This document shows positions 36,563 through 45,942 of a stretch of DNA of 49,406 bases, piece after piece; the first letter of the stretch is position 1; the number at the start of each line of letters is the position of its first letter. A model generated the notes under the pieces. The model ran no database searches, had not been told where the DNA came from, and saw only the letters and a program-made list of their open reading frames with translations. This DNA comes from Corynebacterium mendelii (GTDB lineage Bacteria; Actinomycetota; Actinomycetes; Mycobacteriales; Mycobacteriaceae): positions 612,126-661,531 of the forward strand of contig NZ_JAFLEQ010000008.1 of the NCBI RefSeq assembly GCF_017307055.1, written 5' to 3'. Both the position numbers and the translations under genes were made by a program.

Positions 36563-36629
36563 ATGCACTCCAGCGGGCAAGACATGCCTGAGCCGAAAGT
36601 TTCAACGAAGATAAAGGGGTAGCCCTCCT

Positions 36630-36935
36630 ATGTACGCGATCGTCAAGACCGGCGGCAAGCAGTACAAGGTTGCCGAAGGTGACCTCGTCAAGGTCGAGAA
36701 GATCGAGGGTGAGCCGGGTTCCACCGTGGCTCTCACCCCGGTTCTGCTCGTCGACGGCTCCAATGTGACCACCGGCGCCGATGACCTTGCCAAGGTCACC
36801 GTGAACGCCGAGATCGTCGAGCACACCAAGGGCCCGAAGATCCGCATCATGAAGTACAAGAACAAGACCGGTTACAAAAAGCGCCAGGGTCACCGTCAGA
36901 AGCTGACGGTCATCAAGGTCACCGGTATCAAGTAA
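36630..36935 (+). CDS. rplU: 50S ribosomal protein L21
   Basis: L21 is a 101-residue large-subunit protein that binds 23S rRNA next to L20. The start [18 protein letters not shown] and the C-terminal [20 protein letters not shown] motif (here [19 protein letters not shown]) are family signatures, and the length is normal. ATG 36630 gives the standard N-terminus; AAGGGG lies about 12-18 nt upstream. rpmA follows after 50 bp on the same transcript, the universal L21-L27 pair. A structured leader precedes the gene, so autogenous control is possible but unproven. Confidence 0.98.
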   Translation: MYAIVKTGGKQYKVAEGDLVKVEKIEGEPGSTVALTPVLLVDGSNVTTGADDLAKVTVNAEIVEHTKGPKIRIMKYKNKTGYKKRQGHRQKLTVIKVTGIK

Positions 36936-36985
36936 GCGGCTTTTCGTCGCCCAGAGAAGAAAATTTTTAAGGAGGGAAACCGCTC

Positions 36986-37243
36986 ATGGCACACAAAAAA
37001 GGTGCATCCAGCTCCAGCAACGGTCGTGACTCCGAGTCCAAGCGTCTCGGTGTGAAGCGTTTCGGTGGCCAGCAGGTCAAGGCGGGTGAGATTCTCGTCC
37101 GTCAGCGTGGAACATCGTTCCACCCCGGTGAGAACGTCGGACGCGGCGGCGATGACACGCTGTTCGCTCTGAAAGCCGGCGCCGTCGAATTCGGCGTCAA
37201 GCGCAACCGTCGTACGGTCTCCATCGTCGAGAACGTAGCCTAA
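36986..37243 (+). CDS. rpmA: 50S ribosomal protein L27
   Basis: L27 is an 85-residue protein whose N-terminal tail reaches the peptidyl transferase centre. [29 protein letters not shown] is the family N-terminus (read in two parts: [29 protein letters not shown]), followed by [28 protein letters not shown] lies at 36970-36976, a strong ribosome site. The protein starts directly with the functional tail, with no Firmicutes-type cleavable extension. It is the second gene of the rplU operon and is followed by an intrinsic terminator. Confidence 0.98.
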   Translation: MAHKKGASSSSNGRDSESKRLGVKRFGGQQVKAGEILVRQRGTSFHPGENVGRGGDDTLFALKAGAVEFGVKRNRRTVSIVENVA

Positions 37244-37761
37244 GTCACACATCACCCGGCTTCCGGCCTCGTCGCAGTTCCGGGGCCAACCGTTGCCCGC
37301 GCGTACCGTGCAGTCGGCGGTGAGCCGGTCCGGCCCGGCCGGTCGGCACTCAGATAGTGACACACACGGGGCCTGCACCGCGATCACCAGGATCAGCGTG
37401 CAGGCCCCGTTTTTGTATCTGTTCCGGCAGCCGATCAGTGCCGGTATAGCCGTGCGTGCCCGCTGCCGGTGCGAAGTGGGCAGGCCACGGCTGAAAAACC
37501 CGGTGAACCGTCCATCCGCCGCAACATCACGGGGTGGACCACCGCCACTTCGGTTTCCTCCCCGGTAGCCGCCCCCGTCGCTGGGGTTCCGCAGAATACG
37601 GGTGTGCGGTGCGGGATCCCTAAGGCCCGGTCAGCGGGTAAAGCATCACCGCTTGCCCCCGGCGATGCGGCCCGGGTGCCGGATCGGCTGCGTTCTGCCG
37701 TGCGGCGGCACCCGTCTATTTCCCCATTTTTCGTTTTATCCAAGTTAAGGTGAGTTTTTCC
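37244..37761. other. rpmA-obg intergenic region
   Basis: The 518 bp contain the rplU-rpmA terminator (37366-37414) and then about 350 bp with no structure I can name. The obg promoter should lie near the T-rich stretch 37720-37745; no firm boxes are seen. Confidence 0.4.
37366..37414 (+). terminator. rplU-rpmA terminator
   Basis: ACGGGGCCTGCAC (37366-37378) and its exact complement (37398-37410) form a 13-bp stem with a 19-nt loop, followed by TTTTT (37410-37414). Confidence 0.85.
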
Positions 37762-39297
37762 ATGGGAACATCACGCTTCGTTGACCGCGTCGTCCTCCAC
37801 TTGAGCGCCGGCGACGGGGGGCACGGGTGTGCCTCAATCCACAGGGAGAAATTCAAACCCCTGGGTGGCCCCGACGGGGGCAACGGCGGCCACGGGGGAG
37901 ATATTGTGCTTGTGGTCGACCCGCAGGTGCACACGCTGCTCGATTTCCATTTCCGCCCGCACATCAAAGCCGGGCGTGGCGGCAACGGGGCCGGTGACCA
38001 CCGTAACGGCGCCCGCGGCGAGGATCTTGTCGTGCAGGTGCCGCCGGGCACGGTGGTCATGGACGACAACGGCGAAGTGCTGGCCGATATGACCAGCCCC
38101 GGAATGCGCTACATTGCCGCCGAAGGCGGCCATGGGGGACTGGGTAACGCCGCGTTGGCATCCAAGGCCCGCAAAGCCCCCGGATTCGCTCTGAAAGGGG
38201 AACCCGGCGAGGAACACGACATTGTCCTGGAGCTGAAATCCATGGCTGATGTCGGGCTGGTCGGTTTCCCGTCGGCCGGTAAATCATCGCTGGTGTCGGT
38301 GCTGTCGGCGGCGAAACCGAAAATCGCCGACTACCACTTCACCACCCTGCAGCCCAACCTCGGGGTGGTCACCGTCGGCAACGGCACCTTCACCATCGCC
38401 GATGTTCCGGGACTGATCCCCGGTGCCAGCCAGGGCAAGGGCCTGGGCCTGGATTTCCTGCGGCATATCGAACGCACCGCCGTTTTGGCCCACGTCGTCG
38501 ACACCGCCACCCTGGAACCGGGCAGGGATCCGGTCTCTGATGTGGCCGCCCTGGAAGAAGAACTCGCCAACTATGAATCAGACCTGGCCGGCGATACCGG
38601 GCTGGGGGATCTGAAAGACCGGCCGCGGATCATCATTTTGAACAAAGCCGACATCCCCGAGGCCCTGGAGCTGGCGGAGTTCGTCGAGCAGGATCTCACA
38701 GATGCTTTCGGCTGGCCGGTGATGATCATCTCCACTGTCGCCCACAAAGGCCTGGAGCAGCTGAAATACAAGCTGATGGAGATGGTCACCGAACACCGCA
38801 CACACCACCCGGTGGCAGACGAAGATGCCCGCACCATCATCCGGCCGAAAGCCGTCCGCGCCAAAAAAGGCCGCGGCAAGTCCGGGCAGGGCCACGACTT
38901 CGAGATCCGCCAGGACCCGGACATCGACGGTGGTTTCCTGGTTGTCGGGGAGAAAACCGACCGCTGGATCATGCAGACCGACTTCGACAACGATGAGGCC
39001 GTCGGCTACCTGGCCGACCGGCTGGCGCGCATGGGTGTGGAAGAAGCCCTGTTCAAAGCCGGGGCCCAGGAAGGCTGTCCGGTCACCATCGGCGGGGTTA
39101 CCTTCGAATGGGAGCCGATGACCTCGGCGGGCACCGACCCGCTGCTGACCGGCCGTGGTTCCGATATCCGCCTGGAGCAGACCCACCGGGCCTCGGCCGC
39201 GGAGCGCAAACGTGCCTCCCAGGCCAGGAGAGGATTGATCGACGAGTTCGATTTCGGCGACGGGGAACAGGCCTCCACGCAGCGGTGGGAAGGCTAG
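37762..39297 (+). CDS. obg: GTPase Obg / CgtA
   Basis: Obg is an essential GTPase in 50S assembly and stress signalling. The 511-residue protein has the glycine-rich Obg fold ([16 protein letters not shown] at the start, GGNGGHGGD following). The G domain has G1 GFPSAGKSS (about 168-176), G3 [11 protein letters not shown]4 NKAD and a G5-type STVAHKG. The C-terminal OCT domain spans about 350-440 ([18 protein letters not shown]). ATG 37762 is preferred over GTG 37750, because AAGGTGAG just before the ATG is a good ribosome site and contains that GTG. The proB gene usually follows; here a DUF262 gene on the other strand is inserted between them. Confidence 0.96.
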   Translation: MGTSRFVDRVVLHLSAGDGGHGCASIHREKFKPLGGPDGGNGGHGGDIVLVVDPQVHTLLDFHFRPHIKAGRGGNGAGDHRNGARGEDLVVQVPPGTVVMDDNGEVLADMTSPGMRYIAAEGGHGGLGNAALASKARKAPGFALKGEPGEEHDIVLELKSMADVGLVGFPSAGKSSLVSVLSAAKPKIADYHFTTLQPNLGVVTVGNGTFTIADVPGLIPGASQGKGLGLDFLRHIERTAVLAHVVDTATLEPGRDPVSDVAALEEELANYESDLAGDTGLGDLKDRPRIIILNKADIPEALELAEFVEQDLTDAFGWPVMIISTVAHKGLEQLKYKLMEMVTEHRTHHPVADEDARTIIRPKAVRAKKGRGKSGQGHDFEIRQDPDIDGGFLVVGEKTDRWIMQTDFDNDEAVGYLADRLARMGVEEALFKAGAQEGCPVTIGGVTFEWEPMTSAGTDPLLTGRGSDIRLEQTHRASAAERKRASQARRGLIDEFDFGDGEQASTQRWEG

Positions 39298-39332
39298 CCC
39301 GACGAAGCCTGCTGCTTGCCCGGGTAAACAAC

Positions 39333-41729
39333 CTACGGCCGTGCGCCCGGCGTGGGTGATCCCCGGCGGTTGCTGTCGGCCAGCAGTGTGATCCAGCGGG
39401 CCAGTGATCCGTCGATGATGCTGCGGTGCACAATCGCCGGGTCAAGGATGCGTTCCTGGTCGAGCAGGAGCTGGATGATCGCCAGCAGCTGCGGAGCAGA
39501 GGCGGTGTTGACGGCGGTGTCGTCGGCGGTGAAACTCACCAGTGGCCGACCCAGTGCCCGTGCCGGATCAGCGGTGCGGTGCGGCTGGAATTTCTCCCTC
39601 AGCTTTGCCCTGAGCCGGTCGGTTTCGGCCGGATCATCGCCACAGCCGGCCGCATCCTCGATAACCGGAAGCATCGCCGCCAGGTCGGCATACGGACCCG
39701 TGTAGGTGCGGTAGCTGGTGTTGTCGGTTTTCACCGGCCGCAGGCTGATCACCAACTCTTCGGGATCAAGTCCCATGAATTCGAAGACGCGGCGCAATAC
39801 CAGGGTTTTCACCGCCGTGGAACTTGCATGGTGGACGACGGCACCGGCACCAATCGGGCTGCAGGACGAGTTGGAGGCAGCGGCGTCCGCCGGGCGGATG
39901 GCCGGATCGATTCCCGCCTCCACATAGCGGCGCATCTCATCCGGGTGATCCAGGGTGATCTGCCGCAGCACCCCTGACAGGACCTCCACCCAGGTGCTGA
40001 CCGGCTCACCGCTGTCTTCGAACGACCAGGCAACCGGAGTCCGGTTGGTGAAATCGTTGTCGGTGCCCAGCGGTATCCGGTCCAGTTCCGGGGCCGGCGG
40101 GACAAAAGTTGTCGTGGGCAAAGCCCAGTAGGCGACAGCCTGGGCGGACAGACGTTCGGCGCGTTGCTGCAGCTGCGTGCTGCCCCAGCTGTCGCATTCG
40201 TTGACGAACCGGTTCAGCCGGTAGGGGGTGTGCGCGAAACCGGATTCCCCGGCTTTCTTCATCTCGAAAGGAAGATTGGAATACTCCGGGTTGTAGCCGG
40301 TCACCGTCAGGTTGGCAATCCGGTGAACCCAGGTGGCGTGGATATCCTCGGCGTCGGGCCCCAACTGTTCACGCCAGGCAGAGGTCAATGTCTGGGGCAT
40401 AATGTGCTCGATGGTCAGTTCCCCGGCCGCCAGCCGCCCGGCGATATCGGTGGTGTCTTTCGACGTGCCGTTTTCCAGGCATTCGAACAGGTACCGGCGG
40501 CGTTCGGCCTGCATTTTGTAGAAGTTGCGGGTGGTGAAATCGGCGGCGAACTCCTTGTCGCCGGGAAACCGCGCGGAACCCTCACGGCGCAGCAGCGACC
40601 AGGCCAGGATATCGGCGGCTGAGGTTGTGTCCGACAGATGTTTTTTCACCTCCCGGTAGATGGTGGCGAATGTTTTGTTCAACGAGTTGGTCGCCAGGTT
40701 GCAGGTGAATCTGCGGAACAGGTAGGACTCGGTGATCGCCAGGCAGTCGAGGAAATCCTTTTCGGTGATGGTGCCGCTTCGCACATCGCCGATCAACGGC
40801 ACCAGAAATGGCAGCACCACATCCTGTTTGAGGATATTCAGCCGTTTCAGCCGCCGGTCGATGGCCGGAAAACCGGTCGTTGACTGCAAAATATCGTGGT
40901 AGTTGCGGGCGAACTCGGTGACTGGGGCAAGCAGTCGCGCCCCGGAGGTGCCCTGCCTTGCGGCGTAGGCCTTGAATTCCTGGAACACCTGGTCCCGCCG
41001 GGGTGTGCGGCCGAGCACACTGACCAGAAACCAGCGGAAGAAGGGATCGGTATCGTAGTCGACGAGTTCCTCGATGCGATTCCAGTGATCGTTGTAGACC
41101 TTTTCCTGCTCGGCGGCGGGAAGATCCATCAGCACCAGGTTTCTGATTTTGTCGGCCTCCGACAAGGCCAGACCCGTGGAGTTGAGGGATTCGAAAATAC
41201 GCTGCGGGTCGTCTTCCTGCCCCAGGTTCAGCCGCATCACCTGCAGTCCGTCGATGGCGGCGAGAAGTTCTTCCGCCTCCAGTCCGGTGGCTAGCAGCCG
41301 CTGGGTCAGATACCGGTAGTTGGTGGTGACCGTCGATGATTCAATATCGGGAAGATCATCGCGAAATAGCCGGGTGTAGGCCTCATCGTCGTGTTTGACC
41401 GGTTTGAGCCGGAAGCGGGTGGCGGTCACCCCGTCGTCGTCATTGATGAGGAAACTGTCCCGCAGTTTGGCGCCCAGGCCAGCGTCCCGGCAGGGGATTT
41501 TTTTGTTGTCTATCAGCCGCGACAGGGCGAGAAGCAGCAGCGAGACCGTGGTCAGACGCTGCTGGCCGTCAATGACCACCCAGCGGAAGGCGTCTTCGGA
41601 TTTGCCGACGATAGAGCCGAAAAAATGCGAGGTTCTGTTTGTTTCGGCCAACTCCACCAAGTCGTCGACCAGCTGCCCGCACTGGGTGGGGGACCAGTCG
41701 TAGTTGCGCTGGTAGACGGGGATGATCAA
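39333..41729 (-). CDS. DUF262/DUF1524 (GmrSD-like) nuclease; start codon unclear
   Basis: This is a defence-type protein of about 798 residues counted from TTG 41729. The DUF262 domain has IPVYQRNYDW (residues 3-12) and IDGQQRLTT (53-61), the nucleotide-sensing motifs of GmrS. Then come FESLNSTGLALSEADKIRN and a DUF1524 HNH-type nuclease with EHIMPQ (His442) and NLTVTGYNPEYSNLPF. About 250 more residues of unassigned C-terminal domain follow. Fused GmrSD proteins restrict modified phage DNA. In the same frame ESVRKVFDSRHLQL lies upstream of TTG 41729, just what the family has there. But no ATG, GTG or TTG lies between it and a stop at 41810-41808. It starts at an ATC (41771). Either the start is rare or the gene is silenced. 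It is alone among core genes. Confidence 0.85.
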   Translation of the reverse strand: MIIPVYQRNYDWSPTQCGQLVDDLVELAETNRTSHFFGSIVGKSEDAFRWVVIDGQQRLTTVSLLLLALSRLIDNKKIPCRDAGLGAKLRDSFLINDDDGVTATRFRLKPVKHDDEAYTRLFRDDLPDIESSTVTTNYRYLTQRLLATGLEAEELLAAIDGLQVMRLNLGQEDDPQRIFESLNSTGLALSEADKIRNLVLMDLPAAEQEKVYNDHWNRIEELVDYDTDPFFRWFLVSVLGRTPRRDQVFQEFKAYAARQGTSGARLLAPVTEFARNYHDILQSTTGFPAIDRRLKRLNILKQDVVLPFLVPLIGDVRSGTITEKDFLDCLAITESYLFRRFTCNLATNSLNKTFATIYREVKKHLSDTTSAADILAWSLLRREGSARFPGDKEFAADFTTRNFYKMQAERRRYLFECLENGTSKDTTDIAGRLAAGELTIEHIMPQTLTSAWREQLGPDAEDIHATWVHRIANLTVTGYNPEYSNLPFEMKKAGESGFAHTPYRLNRFVNECDSWGSTQLQQRAERLSAQAVAYWALPTTTFVPPAPELDRIPLGTDNDFTNRTPVAWSFEDSGEPVSTWVEVLSGVLRQITLDHPDEMRRYVEAGIDPAIRPADAAASNSSCSPIGAGAVVHHASSTAVKTLVLRRVFEFMGLDPEELVISLRPVKTDNTSYRTYTGPYADLAAMLPVIEDAAGCGDDPAETDRLRAKLREKFQPHRTADPARALGRPLVSFTADDTAVNTASAPQLLAIIQLLLDQERILDPAIVHRSIIDGSLARWITLLADSNRRGSPTPGARP

Positions 41730-42045
41730 CTGCAGGTGCCGGGAGTCGAATACCTTCCGTACCGATTCGATATGGCCTTGCCCGGGCCTGTCCTTTTCCT
41801 GGTGCTTTTAGGTGACGAAACGTTCTCGAGTCCAGAGTAAAAAAGACCCGCCAGATCCGGTGTAGCGACACTGTGTTTTCCCCGCATGTCAGCGCCTCCT
41901 GCGGCCCCATCACAGGTGGTTTTCCTCCGGTGGGCGGGCGGGGACAATGCGTGGTTGCCCGCCGGGGAAGAAAAGGGACAACCCCCACCCCAAGAGTGTC
42001 ACGCAGTCGGGTGCCCCGGTGTCGGTGACAGGCGTGGGGCGGTAA

Positions 42046-42051
42046 TAAAAT
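42046..42051 (+). promoter_or_regulatory. -10 box of leaderless proB
   Basis: TAAAAT at 42046-42051 is eight bases before ATG 42060. GTGACA at 42025-42030 could be a -35 box, with a short 15-bp spacer. Confidence 0.55.
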
Positions 42052-42059
42052 TGGCGGCC

Positions 42060-43277
42060 ATGAACCCCGCATGGTCGACTGGCGACAACCAGCTTCCCAC
42101 CACCCCATATGCCCCCGACCAGACTGCCGTCACACCACCTCCCGGCCGTGCCTGCGGTCCCGCCGGCGGTATCAGGGCACGTTTGACGGCGGCGAAAAAA
42201 GTGGTCGTCAAAATCGGTTCATCATCGCTGACCTGCCACGACAACACTGCCGTTGATCCTTTAGCCATTGACCGGATCACCGATGCCCTGCAGGCCCGGA
42301 TGGTGGCGGGAAGCGATGTGATCGTGGTGTCCTCCGGGGCGGTGGCCGCCGGCATGGGGCCGCTGGGGCTGAGCCACCGGCCGACGGATCTGGCCGGAAA
42401 ACAGGCTGCGGCTTCCGTCGGGCAAGTTCATCTGGCCCATGAGTGGGGCCGCAGCTTCGGCCGCTACAACCGGACGGTCGGGCAGGTGCTGCTGACCGCC
42501 AGCGATGCCGGTATCCGCTCGCGTGCCCGCAACGCGCAGCAAACCCTGGACAGGCTGCGGCAGCTGCGGGCGGTACCGATCGTCAACGAAAATGACACGG
42601 TCGCCACCTCCGAGATGCGTTTCGGCGACAATGACCGGCTGGCCGCCCTGGTCGCCCACCTGGCCGGTGCCGATCTTTTGGTGCTGCTCAGTGATGTGGA
42701 CGGTCTCTACGACAAAAACCCTTCCGACCCGACGGCCAGGTTCATTCCCGAGGTCATTGGGGCGGGGGATCTCAATGGTGTGGTGGCCGGCGGCGGCGGG
42801 AAAGTCGGTACCGGCGGCATGGCGTCGAAAGTGTCGGCCGCCATGCTGGCCACCAGGGGTGGTATCCCGGTACTTCTGACATCCGCGGACAAGATCAGTC
42901 AAGCCCTGACCGATGCCAGTGTGGGCACGGTGTTCCATCCCCGGCAGGGGCGGCTGTCGGCGTGGAAGTTCTGGGCGCTGTATGCCGCCGATGTCACCGG
43001 AACCCTGCGCATTGACGCCGGGGCGATGCAGGCGGTCACCCACGGCGGGGCGTCGCTTCTGGCGGTGGGCATCACCGAAACCGAAGGCGAATTCCACTCC
43101 GGCGACATTGTCGAAATCGTCGGACCCGACGGTCAGATCATCGGCCGCGGGGAAGTGGCCTACGACCATATGACCCTGGCCGGGATGCTGGGCAAAAACA
43201 CCGCCGACCTGCCGGAGGGCATGCAGCGGCCGGTGGTGCACGCGGACTATCTGTCCAATTTCGCCACCCGTGCCTGA
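42060..43277 (+). CDS. proB: Glutamate 5-kinase
   Basis: This is the first enzyme of proline synthesis; it phosphorylates glutamate. The 405-residue protein has an amino-acid-kinase domain ([12 protein letters not shown] near residue 43, [31 protein letters not shown]) and a C-terminal PUA domain ([18 protein letters not shown]). About 38 extra N-terminal polar residues ([18 protein letters not shown]...) precede the kinase core, beyond the usual length of 369-375. ATG 42060 is supported by the leaderless promoter. The shorter-start alternative would lack that promoter fit. proA lies two genes downstream, with a 2-hydroxyacid dehydrogenase in between, as in C. glutamicum. Confidence 0.95.
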   Translation: MNPAWSTGDNQLPTTPYAPDQTAVTPPPGRACGPAGGIRARLTAAKKVVVKIGSSSLTCHDNTAVDPLAIDRITDALQARMVAGSDVIVVSSGAVAAGMGPLGLSHRPTDLAGKQAAASVGQVHLAHEWGRSFGRYNRTVGQVLLTASDAGIRSRARNAQQTLDRLRQLRAVPIVNENDTVATSEMRFGDNDRLAALVAHLAGADLLVLLSDVDGLYDKNPSDPTARFIPEVIGAGDLNGVVAGGGGKVGTGGMASKVSAAMLATRGGIPVLLTSADKISQALTDASVGTVFHPRQGRLSAWKFWALYAADVTGTLRIDAGAMQAVTHGGASLLAVGITETEGEFHSGDIVEIVGPDGQIIGRGEVAYDHMTLAGMLGKNTADLPEGMQRPVVHADYLSNFATRA

Positions 43278-43331
43278 CACACCCGACACGCTTTCACAGT
43301 TTCGTTCACACCGCTACAGTGGACAGTCACA

Positions 43332-43356
43332 CCCGCCGCCGGGCCCCGGCGGCGGG
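43332..43356 (+). terminator. Hairpin after proB
   Basis: CCCGCCGCCGGG (43332-43343) and CCCGGCGGCGGG (43345-43356) are complementary arms around one base; the real loop must open several pairs. No T-run follows. It sits 55 bp after proB. Confidence 0.5.
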
Positions 43357-43402
43357 AACGTTGACACAAATACCCCGAGCGCAAGAAAGTATGTGAGCTG
43401 TT

Positions 43403-44314
43403 GTGAAATACGCGATGTTGCCCACCCGGTGGGATGTTGTTGAACAAGCCCTGGCGAACGAGGGCCTGGAACTGGTCGACCTGGACGACGGTGCGGAACT
43501 TCTGGTCTACAACGGGTCGGCGGCCGATTTCCCGGAGCTTCCCCGTTCAGTGAAGTGGGTGCAGCTGACACTGGCCGGAATCGACGCCTTTTTCGACGAG
43601 GGACTCATCGACGCCACACGAACCTGGTCGAATGCTTCCGGGGTGTACGCCAAGCCGGTGGCGGAATCAGCGGTTGGTCTGCTGCTGGGTTGCCTGCACA
43701 TGTATCCGCGCATCGACCGGGCGCGGTCCTGGGATGTGCACGGTGAAATGGACCGGGAGACCCGGTGGCTTTACGGGGCGCATGTGGCTGTCATCGGCGC
43801 CGGCGGCATTGGCCGGGATCTGGTGGAGATGCTCAAAGGTTTCGGCTGCACCGTCACCGCGGTCAACCATTCCGGGCGGCCGGTTGCCGGGGCGGACCGG
43901 ACCCTGTCGTCGACGCACACCAGCCAGGTGCTCGCCGAATGCGACCACGCCATCCTGGCGGCACCGCTGACCGAGGACACCGTCGGCATGATCAACCGCG
44001 ACAGCCTGAAGCTGATGAAAAACTCGGCGGTGGTGGTCAATGTGGGCCGTGGACCGCTGGTCAACACCGATGATCTGGTCGAGGCACTTGAGAAGGGGCA
44101 GATTGCCGCCGCCGGACTCGATGTCACCGACCCGGAGCCGCTTCCCGACGACCATCCGCTGTGGGGAATGGACAATGTGCTGATCACCCCGCATGTGGCC
44201 AACACCCAGGCGCAGATTCCGCATCTGCTCAAAGACACCATCATCGCCAACTACCGGGCTTTTGTCGCCGGCGGGGACCTGCCCACCGCGGTCAGCCCGG
44301 ACAAGGGGTACTAG
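43403..44314 (+). CDS. D-isomer-specific 2-hydroxyacid dehydrogenase
   Basis: This is a 303-residue cytoplasmic NAD(P) oxidoreductase. The catalytic domain comes first, with the Rossmann domain inserted: VIGAGGIGRDLVEML (cofactor), LKLMKNSAVVVNVGRGPLV with the catalytic Arg, GLDVTDPEPLPDDHPLW with the Glu, and ITPHVANT with the His. All three active-site residues are present. The substrate is unknown; the family includes phosphoglycerate and glyoxylate reductases. It sits between proB and proA as in C. glutamicum, but nothing known links it to proline synthesis. GTG 43403 is followed by an in-frame ATG four codons later that could also be used. Confidence 0.9.
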   Translation: MKYAMLPTRWDVVEQALANEGLELVDLDDGAELLVYNGSAADFPELPRSVKWVQLTLAGIDAFFDEGLIDATRTWSNASGVYAKPVAESAVGLLLGCLHMYPRIDRARSWDVHGEMDRETRWLYGAHVAVIGAGGIGRDLVEMLKGFGCTVTAVNHSGRPVAGADRTLSSTHTSQVLAECDHAILAAPLTEDTVGMINRDSLKLMKNSAVVVNVGRGPLVNTDDLVEALEKGQIAAAGLDVTDPEPLPDDHPLWGMDNVLITPHVANTQAQIPHLLKDTIIANYRAFVAGGDLPTAVSPDKGY

Positions 44315-44422
44315 AAAAACCCGGTGCCGGCCCCCGCCCGCGGGCGGGCGGGGACACCTTGTCGACCCCGTGCCACCTGACAGCCGGGCCACCAGGCCCC
44401 GGATTGTCTAGGCTGGGGGCCG

Positions 44423-44450
44423 GGCAGTGCCCGCCCCCGCGGGCGCTGCC
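44423..44450 (+). promoter_or_regulatory. GC-rich hairpin in the proA leader
   Basis: GGCAGTGCCCGC (44423-44434), loop CCCC, GCGGGCGCTGCC (44439-44450): 12 pairs with one G-T. A -10-like TAGGCT (44409-44414) lies just upstream, so the hairpin would sit at the 5' end of the proA mRNA. TTTGATG follows. Confidence 0.45.
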
Positions 44451-44514
44451 TTTGATGTCGCGGCCGGAATGACAGCCCGGACAGCCGCGACCACCCATCC
44501 ACCGGTAGGAGACC

Positions 44515-45801
44515 ATGAACGCCGACAGCATCACCCGTAGGACCGAACGAGATGAGGTGCTTGCCAAAGCCGCCGCCGCCAAAGCAGTACTTCCCGCTCT
44601 GCGTGCCGGTGCCCCGGACAGAAAAAACACTGTGCTCACCGCCGCCGCGGCGGCGCTGCGGGAGAACGCCTCGACGATCATCACCGCCAACGCAGCCGAC
44701 ATCGAGCGCGGTGTCGCCGCCGGAATGTCGGGGGCGCTGGTCGACCGGCTGCGGCTTACCCAACCGCGCATCGACGCGATGGCCTGCGGGTTGGAGCAGG
44801 TGGCCGCGCTGGCTGACCCGGTGGGCCAGGTGGTGTGTGGCCGCACCCTGCCCAACGGGCTGAAGCTGACGCAGGTGCGGGTGCCGCTGGGGGTGATGGG
44901 CATGGTCTACGAGGCCCGGCCCAATGTCACCGTCGACGCTTTCGGGCTGGCGTTCAAAGCCGGCAATGCCGCGCTGTTGCGGGGATCGAAATCGGCCAGG
45001 CAGTCCAACACCGCCCTGGTGGAGATTCTGCGCCGGGTTCTTGCCGACCACGATTTCCCGGAGGATGCACTGCAGCTTCTTCCCTGCCAGACACACGAGT
45101 CGGTGCAGGATCTCATCACCGCCCGCGGCCTGGTCGATGTGGTTATTCCCCGCGGCGGGGCCGGGCTGATCACCGCGGTCGTCACCGGGGCCAGTGTGCC
45201 GACGATTGAAACGGGAACCGGTAACTGCCACGTCTACGTCCACGCCGACGCCGACATCGAGATGGCCACCGAGATCATCCTCAACGGCAAAACACGCCGA
45301 CCCAGCGTGTGCAATGCCACCGAAACAGTGCTCATTGACCGGGCGGTGGCGAAAAACAACCAGTTCAACATCATCCACGCCATCCAGGACGCCGGGGTGG
45401 TGGTGCACGGTATCCCCGCCGAGTTGAAGGACATCTGCGGGCAAGGCCTGGTGGAAGCCGATGAGAGCGACTGGGCGGAGGAATACCTGTCGATGGATGT
45501 GGCGGTGAAACTGGTCGACGGCATCGACGGTGCGCTGGAACACATCGCCACCTATTCCTCCGGGCACACCGAGGCCATCGTCACCAAAGATCTCACCGTC
45601 GCCGAACGGTTCACCGACCTGGTTGATTCCGCGGCAGTGATGGTCAATGCGTCCACCGCCTTCACCGACGGCGAGCAGTACGGCATGGGCGCCGAGATCG
45701 GGATTTCCACGCAGAAACTCCACGCCCGCGGGCCGATGGGCCTCCCGGAGCTGACCACGACCAAATGGGTTGTCATCGGCCGGGGGCAGACCCGCCCCTA
45801 G
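44515..45801 (+). CDS. proA: Glutamate-5-semialdehyde dehydrogenase (gamma-glutamyl phosphate reductase)
   Basis: This is the second enzyme of proline synthesis; it reduces the unstable product of ProB with NADPH. It is a 428-residue aldehyde-dehydrogenase-fold protein. Signatures are [47 protein letters not shown] and [10 protein letters not shown] with catalytic Cys266; it ends in [20 protein letters not shown] lies just upstream of ATG 44515. It is one gene away from proB, in the same direction. Confidence 0.97.
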   Translation: MNADSITRRTERDEVLAKAAAAKAVLPALRAGAPDRKNTVLTAAAAALRENASTIITANAADIERGVAAGMSGALVDRLRLTQPRIDAMACGLEQVAALADPVGQVVCGRTLPNGLKLTQVRVPLGVMGMVYEARPNVTVDAFGLAFKAGNAALLRGSKSARQSNTALVEILRRVLADHDFPEDALQLLPCQTHESVQDLITARGLVDVVIPRGGAGLITAVVTGASVPTIETGTGNCHVYVHADADIEMATEIILNGKTRRPSVCNATETVLIDRAVAKNNQFNIIHAIQDAGVVVHGIPAELKDICGQGLVEADESDWAEEYLSMDVAVKLVDGIDGALEHIATYSSGHTEAIVTKDLTVAERFTDLVDSAAVMVNASTAFTDGEQYGMGAEIGISTQKLHARGPMGLPELTTTKWVVIGRGQTRP

Positions 45802-45942
45802 CCGCCCGGCCCCGGGGGCGGGTATACAGGCGTGTGGGGCACCGCCCGGCCCGCCTTCCGGCCCGTCCGCCCGGGGACATTCCTGACCGTGCCCGGCCTT
45901 TTTCGCCCCACACCCCGTTGCCACCACAACCGAAAGACCGCC

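Larger units (their letters stand above)
36229..36629 (+). other. rne terminator and rplU leader region
   Basis: The 401 bp hold two rne-end hairpins, a TTGACA at 36335-36340 that could be a -35 box, and then up to about 270 nt of leader before rplU with two further hairpins at 36504-36531 and 36541-36562. No gene is seen. Confidence 0.5.
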
